64,000 nt of DNA from Pirellula sp. (GTDB lineage Bacteria; Planctomycetota; Planctomycetia; Pirellulales; Pirellulaceae): contig JAJTID010000093.1 in NCBI GenBank assembly GCA_021300155.1, forward strand, positions 30,559 through 94,558, written 5' to 3'. The stretch's first letter is position 1, and each line of letters opens with the position of its first letter. This document shows positions 48,961 through 60,800 of this stretch, piece by piece. The position numbers were made by a program, and so were the translations under genes. Under the pieces are notes generated by a model that saw only the letters and a program-made list of their open reading frames with translations, had not been told where the DNA came from and did no database searches.

Positions 48961-51051
48961 CTAGGGATTGGATTTCAGATCCGACAGTATACTCGGGGAG
49001 TCCACAAAACTCACGACGTAAAGTACTAGCTCACGACAGCTCGGCGAAACATCCATCTTGTGAAGCCGCCCCCTCTGCGCGATTTTTTCTAACTCCAGTC
49101 GAGTTCGTTGTTCGTCTTCCAAACTTAGCAACCTCTCCTCTCTGTCCGTTGCCGAAACCAAAGCCACATGCGTCATCCCTCGCTCCATCAATCGGTTTAA
49201 CTCCTCCGGCAACTCTTCGGGTGATCGGCTCAACCACACGCTACATTCCATCGGCAAATCTAAATCGTCCCAATCACCTATCAATAGCAATCGCGGTGAT
49301 TCTCCCAGCTTCCCGTCCGACAATTGGCTTCTCAATTCCATTGTGTATCTCTCCGAAACATCGGATTGGTCGCTCAAAGACTCTCGGTATTGCCACTGAC
49401 CGAGAACTATCTCTGAATACGACGCGAGGACTCGGTTGTCGATTGTCGGTAAGGCAACCCCATCCACTACTGCAAACAACATGATGCATATCCACATAGG
49501 CAGCCCTAACCAACCTGGTTGATCTCGCACAAGGATCGAAATGCCCCGCGCCGCCGCAAACGACAATAAACACAAACATGGAACCCAGCAGCGATCCATC
49601 TTCGTGCAAACCAAACCCAGGATCACAAAGACAGACATTGCAATCGCTGCCATCCAGCGTTCCATCCCGCCATCAGGCCTGACAACATAACGACTGCAAA
49701 GACCGACAACGACAAGCGGAACAAACGCAACTGCATAAAGCATGGAGAACCCAATAAAGCGTGCCGTCGCTTCAGGTCGCAAATACTCCGAATCGGATTG
49801 CATCATGAAACAATTCGCAACCCAAACCAGCATGGGCAACGACAAGACAGTTAAACATCCTATCGGCACAACCCCGGTGCGATAAGAATATCGAACGACC
49901 ATCGGTATCGACGCCATGATAACACCATAAACGCTCTCGACTCGGCCGAGCCTCTCTAGTTCGATAAAGCATGGTGTACATCCCAACAAAAGCAGAATGA
50001 GAAGCGCTGGTAATTTACCGTACGTCTCATTCACATATGCAGCAATCAACACGAACCCCAACCAGGCGACAACGGTCACCATTACTTTGCTCGTCACCAC
50101 TGCTATTAGGTAACTTGGTAATTCATCGGAAGTCCCGCGAGTGTTTGATCCGGTCGCTCCATGACTCGATTCCCACAACCATAATGCTGATACATAGTCG
50201 ATCGTCGGCATCGATTTGGTCGACAACCACTTCGTTCGGAGCTTTGCATCTTCGTTTTGAAAGTTGCCCTTATCTGCATCGCCTTCGCGTGATTTGGAAA
50301 CAAGCTGCCACCATACGTCTCGACGCACATCTTGATCGACCGTCGGTAGACAAGCTCCCAAAATCTGAATGCAAAACACGGCGAGGATACTGATCGAACA
50401 GAGCCCGAACAGTCTTCGCTTCCACGAGACTTCGAATGTCGAGTCGGAATAGGCCTCGACGTCGGTGATGTTGTGTTGTTTCCATTTCAGTTTGTGTTCA
50501 TCGTGACTCTTTAGAAGACTCCATAGATAAAGAATCCCTCGCGCACGCTTCGGGTCGGGATGTCGACAATCGCAACGAAACCTCTTCAGTAGCCACAATA
50601 TCCCGTAGCTTATGATCAATGCCAGCCCTGGCCAAAACCAATGATCGATCCGAAACCAACGGTGCAGGATGGACATCGAAATGTTAACGATCAAATAGCC
50701 GATGATGATGGAGATAGCGAAATGAGCTGCGCGAGGCATGTGCGCTTCGAGTTTATCCCATGCGACCAACGATCGCCCGAGGGACCAGCATACTGCGATG
50801 GTCGCGACGGCCCGTAACAAGATCGGAACTCGATCGAAGAAATGCGGCGCATCACCAGCTCCTAGCCATTGCCCCCACACCGCTTCCGGATGCCCTAAAA
50901 CCGCCAGGACATAATCGAGCCGTGACAGGAAAACAGTCTCGCCGGTGGGGTCCGGAAAGGGAATGCAAGGGTACAACACCGTCGCGGCAAAAAAAAGATA
51001 GACGATCCCTCCCAAGCTTAGAACCAGTCCGGTTCGTGGAATATTTTTCAT
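48961..51051 (-). CDS. Large multi-pass membrane protein, unknown (glycosyltransferase-like topology)
   Basis: 696-aa ORF with many TM segments and a C-terminal soluble domain; no diagnostic motif recognised. Confidence 0.7.
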   Translation of the reverse strand: MKNIPRTGLVLSLGGIVYLFFAATVLYPCIPFPDPTGETVFLSRLDYVLAVLGHPEAVWGQWLGAGDAPHFFDRVPILLRAVATIAVCWSLGRSLVAWDKLEAHMPRAAHFAISIIIGYLIVNISMSILHRWFRIDHWFWPGLALIISYGILWLLKRFRCDCRHPDPKRARGILYLWSLLKSHDEHKLKWKQHNITDVEAYSDSTFEVSWKRRLFGLCSISILAVFCIQILGACLPTVDQDVRRDVWWQLVSKSREGDADKGNFQNEDAKLRTKWLSTKSMPTIDYVSALWLWESSHGATGSNTRGTSDELPSYLIAVVTSKVMVTVVAWLGFVLIAAYVNETYGKLPALLILLLLGCTPCFIELERLGRVESVYGVIMASIPMVVRYSYRTGVVPIGCLTVLSLPMLVWVANCFMMQSDSEYLRPEATARFIGFSMLYAVAFVPLVVVGLCSRYVVRPDGGMERWMAAIAMSVFVILGLVCTKMDRCWVPCLCLLSFAAARGISILVRDQPGWLGLPMWICIMLFAVVDGVALPTIDNRVLASYSEIVLGQWQYRESLSDQSDVSERYTMELRSQLSDGKLGESPRLLLIGDWDDLDLPMECSVWLSRSPEELPEELNRLMERGMTHVALVSATDREERLLSLEDEQRTRLELEKIAQRGRLHKMDVSPSCRELVLYVVSFVDSPSILSDLKSNP
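50534..50560. repeat. Single arm of the dispersed repeat inside a CDS
   Basis: ATCCCTCGCGCACGCTTCGGGTCGGGA, near-identical to the right arm at 47848-47872. Confidence 0.7.
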
Positions 51052-51163
51052 GGATGGATCAAAATCGGCTTGAGATGTCGAATCCTCAAAGGCACAGTGG
51101 TACTTTTCTATGAAAAATCGTTAAGATTTGCCTATCACTTCGAACGTGTGGTATTTTCTGATC

Positions 51164-52165
51164 ATGAGCAAACAACCTTTAGCCGGTATTTTTACCCCAA
51201 ACATCACTCCACTGGATAGTCACGGTCGACTGGATGAAGACAATCTTCGCCAGTACGTCGACTGGCTGATCCAGAAAGGTGTTCACGGACTCTATCCCAA
51301 TGGCAGCACAGGGGAGTTCGTTCGCTTCACGCCGGAGGAACGAAAGCGTGTGATCGAGGTGGTCGCAGATCAAACGCGAGGTCGCGTGCCGATCTTGGCA
51401 GGGGCCGCCGAAGCGAATGTCGAGGAGACCATTCGTGCTTGTGATACCTACGGCCAGTTGGGTTGTCGTGCGGTCGCCATCGTCGCACCGTTCTATTATC
51501 GACTGGCACCAGACGGTGTGTATGCATACTTCAAAGAGATCGCCGATCGTGTCAGTGTCGATGTGACTCTCTACAACATTCCGCTCTTCGCTTCACCCAT
51601 TGATGTAGCCACGGTCAAGCGGCTTGCAATGGAATGTCCTCGTGTGGTTGGAATCAAGGATAGTTCGGGTGACATTCCGCACATGATGAGGATGATTGCC
51701 GAAGTGCGACCGATTCGTCAAGATTTCTTCTTCATGACAGGCTGGGATGCTTCCTTGGTGCCGATGTTGATGGTAGGTGCCGACGGAGGTACGAATGCCA
51801 CAAGCGGTGTGGTGCCTGAACTCACAAAGGCAATCTACGATGCTTGTCGTGCGCAGGATTGGCAACGCGCGATGCAATTACAGTATCAATTGTTGCCATT
51901 GTTTGATGCGATGCTGGGCACGTCGGAGTTTCCAGAAGGATTTCGGCGAGGAGCCAAGATTCGAGGTTGGAACTTGGGTGAATCTCGAACGCCTCTTACA
52001 CCACAACAATCAACAGCCGCAGACAAAGCACAAGCGAAGATCAGAGAACTGCTATCAGGTTTCGAGTTCATGAAGAGTCCGGCGCGCGCACCGATCGCGA
52101 CCGATGATACTGTGATTAGTCAGATCGTAATGGAAGTCTTGCAACAGCTTCGCAATCAACCATAG
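51164..52165 (+). CDS. Dihydrodipicolinate synthase/N-acetylneuraminate lyase family protein
   Basis: [61 protein letters not shown] (Schiff-base Lys). Confidence 0.93.
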   Translation: MSKQPLAGIFTPNITPLDSHGRLDEDNLRQYVDWLIQKGVHGLYPNGSTGEFVRFTPEERKRVIEVVADQTRGRVPILAGAAEANVEETIRACDTYGQLGCRAVAIVAPFYYRLAPDGVYAYFKEIADRVSVDVTLYNIPLFASPIDVATVKRLAMECPRVVGIKDSSGDIPHMMRMIAEVRPIRQDFFFMTGWDASLVPMLMVGADGGTNATSGVVPELTKAIYDACRAQDWQRAMQLQYQLLPLFDAMLGTSEFPEGFRRGAKIRGWNLGESRTPLTPQQSTAADKAQAKIRELLSGFEFMKSPARAPIATDDTVISQIVMEVLQQLRNQP

Positions 52166-52198
52166 TTATTGTGGCAACCATCGTTATTGAGGGCAGGA

Positions 52199-52570
52199 AT
52201 GAAAAGCCCAGACAATTCACCGGTAAGCGTCGGAACCATGCGTGCTCGATCCATGGCTGTTGTGGTCATGGTCATGATCGCATGTATGGTCGTAATCGAT
52301 CGCTACAAAAGCCGACGGTTTGCGAACAGTCTGTGGGAGGCTGAGGACTACGTCATCGATCTCAATTTAGCAACAGAGGCTGAACTAAATTTGTTGCCTG
52401 GTGTGGGGCCAAAGCTAGCGACGGACATCTTGCGATATCGGGAGACCGAAGGTCGATTTACAACGCCGGAGCAGCTTCAGAAGATTCGTGGCATCAAAGG
52501 CGCACGGTTCGAGGCCATAAAGAAGCACTTGATGGTTCGTCCGGCCGAATCAAAGCCAGAGAATGAATAA
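52199..52570 (+). CDS. ComEA-like helix-hairpin-helix protein
   Basis: N-terminal TM, then DLNLATEAELNLLPGVGPKLATDILRYRETEGRFTTPEQLQKIRGI. Confidence 0.88.
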   Translation: MKSPDNSPVSVGTMRARSMAVVVMVMIACMVVIDRYKSRRFANSLWEAEDYVIDLNLATEAELNLLPGVGPKLATDILRYRETEGRFTTPEQLQKIRGIKGARFEAIKKHLMVRPAESKPENE

Positions 52571-52736
52571 CCAGGAACTTTGGATTATGACCATGTAAGT
52601 GAAGGACCACGGATTTAATCATGGCGCAGTTCGGATGGGACTTGGCTAGACCGTGAGAGTCGACTACACTTCCGCCTGTTCATAGAAGGAAGGAAGATCT
52701 TTCCAGAGATGTGTGGATCGCATTCGTGAACAGAAT

Positions 52737-52811
52737 CGGGCCGTAGCGCAGCCTGGCTAGCGCGCTACCTTGGGGTGGTAGAGGTCGTGGGTTCGAATCC
52801 CGCCGGCCCGA
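52737..52811 (+). tRNA. tRNA-Pro (anticodon GGG)
   Basis: Cloverleaf by eye: acceptor CGGGCCG/CGGCCCG, D-stem GCGC/GCGC, anticodon stem CTACC-TTGGGGT-GGTAG, T-arm GTGGG-TTCGAAT-CCCGC. Confidence 0.95.
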
Positions 52812-52986
52812 TTAGCGAAAACCCTGTAATTCTCAATGGATTACGGGGTTTTTTCGTTTCTTCGCCGCTCGCAGTGGAGCCATCAAAATGGTCAGGAATG
52901 GACTCAATTTGACTATTATGGCCTGAATCTGGTGCAATCATTGGTGCAAGCGTTCGATTTGAGTCCACTTCGGGAGTTTGCGACAA
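52812..52986 (-). pseudogene. Probable C-terminal remnant of a tyrosine integrase
   Basis: Minus-strand reading TLAPMIAPDSGHNSQIESIPDHFDGSTASGEETKKPRNPLRITGFS runs into the tRNA 3' end; style of planctomycete integrase C-terminal tails; no catalytic domain present. Confidence 0.45.
52818..52854 (+). terminator. Rho-independent terminator after tRNA-Pro
   Basis: AAAACCCTGTAAT-loop-ATTACGGGGTTTTTT. Confidence 0.75.
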
Positions 52987-53438
52987 CTACGTTCCGCGTT
53001 CTCTCAGACAAATTCCGCAGCCTCGGGACTTACTCGATTGGTAGGAGTGATCCACAATCCGTTATTCGCTTATCGAGACCAATCGCCTTGATAATGTCCA
53101 CCGGTGCAGCCATTAATTCTTTATTGATGCCCAACCGACCAGCGATCCATTTTGCCGCCTCAACGTTCGTTATCTTCATGAACCAAGCGACGGTTGCGAA
53201 ACCATCACCCGGCTTGATTGTTGGTGTCTTATTGAAGTAACGCGAACAAGAACTGAGGTGACGGCTACGCCCTTACTATCCACATCCTAAACGATTAGAA
53301 AGGAATTTGTGTCTCGAAGAAATGCTGCTACTATATCATGCGCTAGCTTTTGATGGCTCGTCACGATATCCGTCTTGATTAGCCGGTCACCCCCAGATAC
53401 CACCGAGGAAACGATTCGCCGCTTACAGGACCAATCCA

Positions 53439-55298
53439 TTGAACTTTTTCAAATCGCTTCTAAGAAGTAACGACGGTCGTTTTCACGATACCGAAAAAGA
53501 ACGGGCCAGCAGGTTTAGACGAACAACTCGATCGGGCATTTTTTGTTTCTTTCTTTCAACTATTGCTGCTCGACTCGTGATCGCAGAGCAACCGAATGCA
53601 ACGAACAGCCTGGCTGATTTGGTTATCACGAATGCCAAAATCTATTCACCTGGAAATAACCATGACTCCTTAGCCATAAAATCGAATCGCATTCTAGCGG
53701 TTGGTACCGAGGCTGACATCAAAACGCTCGTCGGCCCGAAAACGATACAACTCAATGCAAAGGGTTGCTCGGTAACACCTGGTTTCCATGACTCACATGT
53801 CCATTTCTTGTCCGGAAGTATTGGACTAACCCAAGTCGATTTGGCCGATGCTGATTCTGTGGAAGACTTGGAGAAACGAATCCTTGCGTTTATTCAACGT
53901 TCCCCGAACGAGGCATGTATCATTGGGCGGGGCTGGGTGTACGGAACTTTTCAAGGGGGGCTTCCCAGCAAGGCGATACTAGACCGAATCGTACCCGACA
54001 GGCCCGCCGTGATGAAGTGCTACGATGGCCATACATTGTGGGTCAATTCTCGGGCGTTGCAGGCCGCGAACATTACGCGGGATACGCCCGATCCAGAAGG
54101 TGGAATCATCGTTCGCGATCCTGTCACGATGGAGCCTACGGGCGTACTGAAAGAAGCAGCTCAAATATTGATGGATAATGTCATTCCCAAACCATCGCGA
54201 GAAGACAAACTGGCTGCGTTACGACAAGGAATGGCGGCGGCGCATCGTTACGGTATCACCAGTGTTTTCGATGCGGGTGTCGATCGCGAAGAACTGGAAC
54301 TATATGAATCGTTGCGTGCAAATGGTGAACTAAATTTGCGATTTACATTCGCACTGACTACTCGACGTAACATGTCCGAATCGGATGCAAATCAATTGAC
54401 TGCGCTTCGACGCGAATATCCTAGACTCGATATTCCGGCAGTCAAACTATTTGTAGACGGCGTGATCGAATCGCATACCGCCGCCATGCTTGCCGACTAT
54501 GCGAACAAGCCTAGCAGGGGACTACCGGAGACGAGTCCAGAGGACTTGAACCGAATCATTGAATTGCTGGATCGACGAGGCTGGCAGATCGTGGTTCACG
54601 CAATCGGAGATGGTGGTATTCGCATGACATTAGATGCTATTGAGCGAGCACAACAGTTGAATCCGGTACCCAGTACACCACGACGTCATCGGCTGGAACA
54701 TATCGAGTCGATTAGCCAAGCGGATATAGGTCGGTTCGGTTCCTTGGGGGTAATGGCTTCGATGCAACCGTACCATGCGAATCCGAACAGCAATATATTT
54801 AACGTTTGGGCAGCAAACTTAGGCTCTGAACGCGCGTCGCGTGCATGGGTTTGGAAGACTATCCAAGATGCCGGTGGGACGATCGTGTTCGGAAGCGATT
54901 GGCCTGTGGTCGGTTTGGATCCGAGATTAGGTATGCATACCGCGCTGACTCGTCAGACACTCCAGGGAAAGCCCGAAGAGGGATTTCTTTCCTCGCAACG
55001 ACTGCCGCTAACCTCTGTAGTCGATGCCTATACGAGAGGTTCGGCTTTTGCAGAAAACGCGGAGGGGCAAAAAGGCACCTTGATAGCAGGCCTACTAGCC
55101 GACGTCGTTATTTGGGACCGAGACTTGAACTCTCTTCCGGTGGATCAAGTGCATTTAGCGAAAGTCACTACCACGATTCTGGATGGCCAAGTTGTGTTTG
55201 AGCAGAAAGAGTTGGTTTGTTGGGCGACAACATCGCTTGAGGGTACGCATCCAGACCTTGCTCTAATCGTCCAACACACCTCATTTGTACCGAATTGA
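53439..55298 (+). CDS. Secreted amidohydrolase family protein (YtcJ-like)
   Basis: ADLVITNAKIYSPGN, GFHDSHVHFLSG, VVHAIGDGGIRMTLDAIE, RLEHIE, FGSDWPVVGLDPRLGMHTALTRQ. Confidence 0.93.
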   Translation: MNFFKSLLRSNDGRFHDTEKERASRFRRTTRSGIFCFFLSTIAARLVIAEQPNATNSLADLVITNAKIYSPGNNHDSLAIKSNRILAVGTEADIKTLVGPKTIQLNAKGCSVTPGFHDSHVHFLSGSIGLTQVDLADADSVEDLEKRILAFIQRSPNEACIIGRGWVYGTFQGGLPSKAILDRIVPDRPAVMKCYDGHTLWVNSRALQAANITRDTPDPEGGIIVRDPVTMEPTGVLKEAAQILMDNVIPKPSREDKLAALRQGMAAAHRYGITSVFDAGVDREELELYESLRANGELNLRFTFALTTRRNMSESDANQLTALRREYPRLDIPAVKLFVDGVIESHTAAMLADYANKPSRGLPETSPEDLNRIIELLDRRGWQIVVHAIGDGGIRMTLDAIERAQQLNPVPSTPRRHRLEHIESISQADIGRFGSLGVMASMQPYHANPNSNIFNVWAANLGSERASRAWVWKTIQDAGGTIVFGSDWPVVGLDPRLGMHTALTRQTLQGKPEEGFLSSQRLPLTSVVDAYTRGSAFAENAEGQKGTLIAGLLADVVIWDRDLNSLPVDQVHLAKVTTTILDGQVVFEQKELVCWATTSLEGTHPDLALIVQHTSFVPN

Positions 55299-55843
55299 GA
55301 TCGTAGTTGTGTGCTTGGGTGTCAGTCAAATCTCGGTCAGAATCTCGCTTCCCGCAGTTAGCCGGCGGTATGCGTTTTCATTTCGACAATACAGTAAGCC
55401 TTCAACTTGGCAATCAAGTAGGTGCCTGGGTTATTGATCGACTGCTTCGCCCGACGACGCCGATTTCCGCTTCGTACAAAGCCCCTTTCTGACTAGCTAG
55501 GTGAAGATGGAAGAGCAGAATGAAGCCTCGAGTCTCGCAGTAAATTACGTCACGCACTGTTGATCGGCTAGCCGCAGGTAGCCTTCGCACTTTATCGATT
55601 CATTGTTGTTAGCACATTGCTCGTCAACGTAGGATGCTGGTATCTGACCATCGCCCGACGCTGGCAATCAGCGTGGTTGCGTCTGCGGATGTCGGTTCGA
55701 TGTCTGGTTGCGGCTATAGCTCTACGCTGACGCGCAGCGTCGTAGCGTGACCGAACATCCTGTCAAAAACGAACGCCCCGTCTCCCGTACATGCGAACCA
55801 CGGGCTTCATTCAGCATAATTCTGACCTGTGTTGGATAGAACT

Positions 55844-57871
55844 CTAGTCCATTAGGCTGTGAATCAGTGATATCTGTTGGATCGTGCCAGCAGGAACATC
55901 TTCGACTCGAAGTGTAACTTGAATAGATGTTAGATTGATCGGAAACGGAGGTGGAACGTCCGAATCGTACAATGGGTCGGGCGGAGAAAAAGGTGTATTG
56001 GGTGTGGGCGCTATTCCATAGCGACGCAGTCCTTCGGGATAGATTTTTGTCGTTGGGAAAGTCGCTGGACTTCCGATAAATGAACACAGCTCTCCGTCAA
56101 TATCGTAGATGTCCGTAAATGTATCGAACGCCGGCTGGCAAATCAAAACACCAGGAGCTACACAAAAATTCCCCGATCGAAGCAGAAAGCTTGAAACTGC
56201 AAGAACTTCAGCCGTCCCGTTGTTTTGGATAGCGACTCCACTCAAGTCACTGACCAAGAACGGACGAGTGTTGTTGTTCGATGCAATATCAGCCAACGTC
56301 GGTCGTTGGTCCGCATTCGCACTCGCGAATTCCGAAGGCGCCTCGTACTTATGAAACGCCCATCCAGCATCCACATACCCACCCCGCGCAGCTTCTGTAG
56401 GGGCTGTGCCTGTTTCGAGCAGTCTCCAAAAGCCAGGATCCGAGGGGCCTACGACAACATCAATTGACGCATCGTAAAGGATTGGGGCCGTTTGGTCATA
56501 TCCCTTTAAATCAAAAGCCGTAATGTTGGTTCCGACAATTTCTTCCAGGGTAAAATCCAGATATGGCTGCGACGTAGCTTGCGGATTGGGTTTTATCGAT
56601 CCATCGCGATTCTTGAGATAGCGCACTCTGAAGAAGTTCCATGGTATAAAACCTGCATCAGGTAACGTAACGGATTGGGACGGAGACGGAACACTGTAGT
56701 TGCTTCCAGAAAGCGTGTAGACATCGCCAAAGTTCTTCGAAACCAAAGGAAGATTGTTGGAGAGGACCAGGGAAGCCAATGTCGTACCTTCACCCGTTGG
56801 CAACGAATGAAAAGCGTGAGCGAAACGATGCTGTGGATCTTGAAGGCTAGTTAGACTATTCGTTCGATAGGCCAACATTGTCCCGCCAGAGGGTGTGGTA
56901 ATCAGTTCGGTGGTAATGCTCAAATCACATCGACGATAAGCATTTTCGCAGATGTTGCGATATCCTCCGATCGAAGGAGGTACAGGTTGCATATAAAACA
57001 ATCGGTTCGCAGGATTTGACATGAGCCCGAAAAAGCTCCCTTGCTCAGAAGCCATGGGTAATCCAGGCAACGTCGCATTCACCAATGGAGCTGAAGCAAT
57101 ATTGGGTGCAATATTTAGATCAGGGCGAATCAACAAAACACGACGGCACAATGCCATCTTGTCTGGAATGCCGTCACCATCCGGTATCGAGTCGTTAGTT
57201 CTGTCTACTATGGCGACGACGTCCAGATTGCTCAATCCGTTTGCAAAACTTGCAGGAGCCATAACACCTGTATCGACACCACTGACCTGGACACTTTCGA
57301 GCGGTACCATAAACCATACGATCTCGGCTAGATCTGACGAGATCACAACATCCGTGCTCCACTCTTCATTCCAATTGGAAGGCGCGACTGCGGTAGAATT
57401 CGTATTGAGTTCATGAATCCGCAATAGTGCACGAGGAACTTTGCCCTTGAAGGACTCTCCCCGTCTCGCCTTTGCAGTGAACATCAGGATATCGTCAAGA
57501 TCGCCCCATCGAGTTGCGGTCAATAATGCTGGATCAGGCACATTTTGCCCAGAAGGTCTATTGTACTCGGCTGCAGTGTAATCGCTCATCAAGCCGTCGT
57601 AGTACTTGAAGTAACCGTTTGGCGCACTGGATAGTTGTGGAGTTGTTCCGTCGGTCGTTCTTTGTTGCAAATCCTGATTCAACAGTAACGAAATTCCTCG
57701 CAATTGATCGCTCAAATGGATTTTGGATCGTCCCTCGCTTACGCCGTCACTCAACGCCTTAAAGCCTTGAGCCAACGCAAGCATCATCAATAGGGTGAGC
57801 GTTGTCGCGATCAGCACTTCGATCAGTGTCAGACCATTCGATGTTCGAACTCTAGAATTTATTGTTTTCAT
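55844..57871 (-). CDS. Large prepilin-type (pseudopilin-like) protein
   Basis: Type IV prepilin N-terminus NGLTLIEVLIATTLTLLMMLALAQGF on a 675-aa ORF. Confidence 0.85.
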   Translation of the reverse strand: MKTINSRVRTSNGLTLIEVLIATTLTLLMMLALAQGFKALSDGVSEGRSKIHLSDQLRGISLLLNQDLQQRTTDGTTPQLSSAPNGYFKYYDGLMSDYTAAEYNRPSGQNVPDPALLTATRWGDLDDILMFTAKARRGESFKGKVPRALLRIHELNTNSTAVAPSNWNEEWSTDVVISSDLAEIVWFMVPLESVQVSGVDTGVMAPASFANGLSNLDVVAIVDRTNDSIPDGDGIPDKMALCRRVLLIRPDLNIAPNIASAPLVNATLPGLPMASEQGSFFGLMSNPANRLFYMQPVPPSIGGYRNICENAYRRCDLSITTELITTPSGGTMLAYRTNSLTSLQDPQHRFAHAFHSLPTGEGTTLASLVLSNNLPLVSKNFGDVYTLSGSNYSVPSPSQSVTLPDAGFIPWNFFRVRYLKNRDGSIKPNPQATSQPYLDFTLEEIVGTNITAFDLKGYDQTAPILYDASIDVVVGPSDPGFWRLLETGTAPTEAARGGYVDAGWAFHKYEAPSEFASANADQRPTLADIASNNNTRPFLVSDLSGVAIQNNGTAEVLAVSSFLLRSGNFCVAPGVLICQPAFDTFTDIYDIDGELCSFIGSPATFPTTKIYPEGLRRYGIAPTPNTPFSPPDPLYDSDVPPPFPINLTSIQVTLRVEDVPAGTIQQISLIHSLMD

Positions 57872-57888
57872 GGATTACCTCTTCTGCT

Positions 57889-60800
57889 CTAAAGTCTCTT
57901 CTGAAGCAGAACAGTCCTTTCCGAGTTTAGATTTTCTCCTGGTCTATACCCAACAGGAACCGAACGATCGATGATAAAGAACTGACGTTCTCGAATCGGC
58001 TGACCATTTTGGTTCTTGTACTCATTTCCAAACTCAGTCAACGGATCGTACTCAAACAGCGACACGGTCACCCAAACTGCGAATACATTGGACTGATTCG
58101 TGACGAGATTTGGCAGTCGCATCGCACGTTGCATTCGATCGAACTGCTGCATTCGAGACACATCATCAGTGCCCGCCGTATTGAAGAGCATCGGAGAGGT
58201 TGGCAGCGTTGCGGGTGATGCGTTCGCTTCATTCGCCGCATTCCAATCTGCGGATCGCAACAGCGATGTTTCAACACCATAGCCTCGTCGCATTTGCTCA
58301 GTCGCAGCGGGTGTTCTCAGGGATGGAGCTATGTTGCTGGTCATCGCAGGTCGATATGCTCCAACGAATTGCGTCGGAAACTCTGGATGCATGTTCGCGA
58401 CGATAAACCCAAAGAATGAGTTTACAGGCAGATTCGTCACATCGTAACCATGCCGCGCGATCTTGAACGGCACCGTCACGCTCACGCCTCGTGAGAAAGA
58501 ATAGTCTACTGCTTCTAAGGCACGACTTCTGCCGAATCGGTCAAACGAAATCGTATTGAGGTTCACCTTACCCGCGGCCACAAAATTCGGTTGCTTATTG
58601 AACGGCGCGAGCAACGTTGCACCTCGAACTGTCTCGGGCTCAGACAATACACCTGAGTAGTTCTTAGGGATATAGGAATTCAAATACCTGGCCGCAATGT
58701 TGTCGCTTGTCGAAAGTGCCAGGACGGCATCGGGCGGCATGAATCGATTTGCATCCGCGAATGGAGGCTGTGTTTCGACCATGTCCAAAAGCAAATGCCA
58801 ATCCGCCATGTGTTGTGACGAAGCGGTGATAGGTTCATAAACGCTCCAATACGAACGTTCGTGCTCCGTTGGGGTCACATTATTCGTGGCCCATGCATTC
58901 ATCGCTTGGAAACTCGGCATATACGTGAACGGTAACTTCTCTGTTCCCGAATAGGCTGAATGGTAGAGACCGAATTGCCCAGGGCTCGTACCTGGAACCA
59001 ATGCTACTTCGTAAGGACTTGCGAACGGTCGGTTGTACCAAAGCAAGTTCTGGATTCGATTGGTAGTTCCGCGGAATGGCTCAACAGCATTCGACAACGG
59101 AACCCCAAAACCATCAAAGTTTGTGTCCAAGAACGGATTGGGAGTTGCTGAGGCCAAGTCAACGAGGCTTCCGCCCGTATGGAAACCAACATTGGCATAC
59201 CCCAATGTTGTTCCACTCGCTTGTTGTTTAGACCAGTCAACCGCTTGGTCAAAACCTATCACCCGACCAAAGTATGCATCGTATTTGATGTTGCCTGATC
59301 CGGGAGGTGGTGGTGAAGGTTGCACAGTGGTTGAAAACCGAAGATCTGGCGTTTCAGGGGAATGATAACTAATTCCGCGATTAGGCGCCATCGCTGCGTC
59401 TGTAACGTTTGTCTTCGCTAAACTGCCGTTCTTGTATCGGCTTTGGAACGCAAGATTTGGATTCGGGATATTGTCGTTGAACCTAGGGTCCATGATGTTG
59501 CCCGCCGGTCCGTTCGTAATAACTTCAGCGCCAAGCGGTGCCTCACCATTAAACACTGTCAAATCGATCGGCATCCAGTCAACGGTGATATATGGATTGG
59601 ATACAGGATCATACCCGAAGTCAGGATCAGCCAGTCTTTGCAAATACGCAGTGCGAACATGCTCGTACGTGCCGGTCTTGTAACGATTCAGAGGCCCTAT
59701 AAGTGGATTGGTATGATCGAATGGCTGATTTGGGAACGTACCTGTTGGCGGTGTTGCTCCTAAATTGACCCAGCTATCGGGAGGCGTCGATGGAGAGCCC
59801 CAACCTGGAGTTCCGTCAGCACGATTCATGACGGTATCGGTTGAATTCAATCGAGTCACCGGTCGGTGATCTTTGTACCAAACAGCACTAGGATTCACTT
59901 CATCACTGATAGGTGTTGGCAAACTAACGTTAAGCCCGATCCCGCCAGGGAAGGATAAGTCCCAATTGGTCCCAGAGGTCCCCGTCGGAATGCCGGTCGC
60001 AACTGGCGCATCGACAGCACAAATCAAAAACTGTGCATTCTTCACGTAATCAACTTCAGGTGATCCTCTTTTGAGAAGTAAAGCATTTGCCAGTCGTTCG
60101 TTAGCGGAATCGCTATTCAATAAATGGGTTCTTACGGAGTTGTTCAAGAGTTCGATCCGTTGATAACCCGGAGACCAAATATTGCGATTGGCAGCCGTGA
60201 TCTTGATTCGTTCCAAATTGGAATTCGGCGGCAAGCCGACATCTTGCATGTAGGATAAGCCAGTGAACTGATTATGCATCAGCGAACCGATATTGGTCGT
60301 GCTCCTCGGGCCGACCACCAAGTAACCGCCACCCTTTAACAGTGCATTGCCAGTTCGAGCTGTGTAAACACTAGCGTGTTGTCCACCGCTCAATGACCGC
60401 AAGCTGGGCATAATGTCAGGAATTGGCTGTGATGTACCCGGCTCTACATCGGTAAACCATATGAATCGTTCAAAGCCTCCACTCTCAGGTGACGTTTGGG
60501 CTGGGTCTCGATAGTTGTAAACAAGCCCATTACCGATGTAACGCTCAATGTTGGTGACTTCCGGAGAGTTCAGATTAGTGATCCCCGTAATAGCGCTGTC
60601 TGATGTCGTGCCGACGTTTTCAATGGAATGCTGAAACGTTGTGAAGGGGAGATGAACATAATTCGGATTCACTACACCTGGTTTCTCGGGGCCTTTGCTT
60701 AGGATCGACCCTGGTCGGTTATCTATTGGAATCGATGCGACATCATAATCCTGCGAAATAGCGACTCGCCATACTGGCTGACGTCCCCAGGTTCCTGCTG

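Noticed and set aside
52737-52811. Minus-strand peptide GPAGFEPTTSTTPR
   Set aside because: This is translation of the tRNA-Pro itself, a common annotation artefact; only the segment upstream of it was considered as integrase remnant.
55299-55843. Several short ORFs in the gap between the amidohydrolase and the prepilin-like gene
   Set aside because: Short, no motif, inconsistent composition; could be decayed sequence but nothing supports a call.
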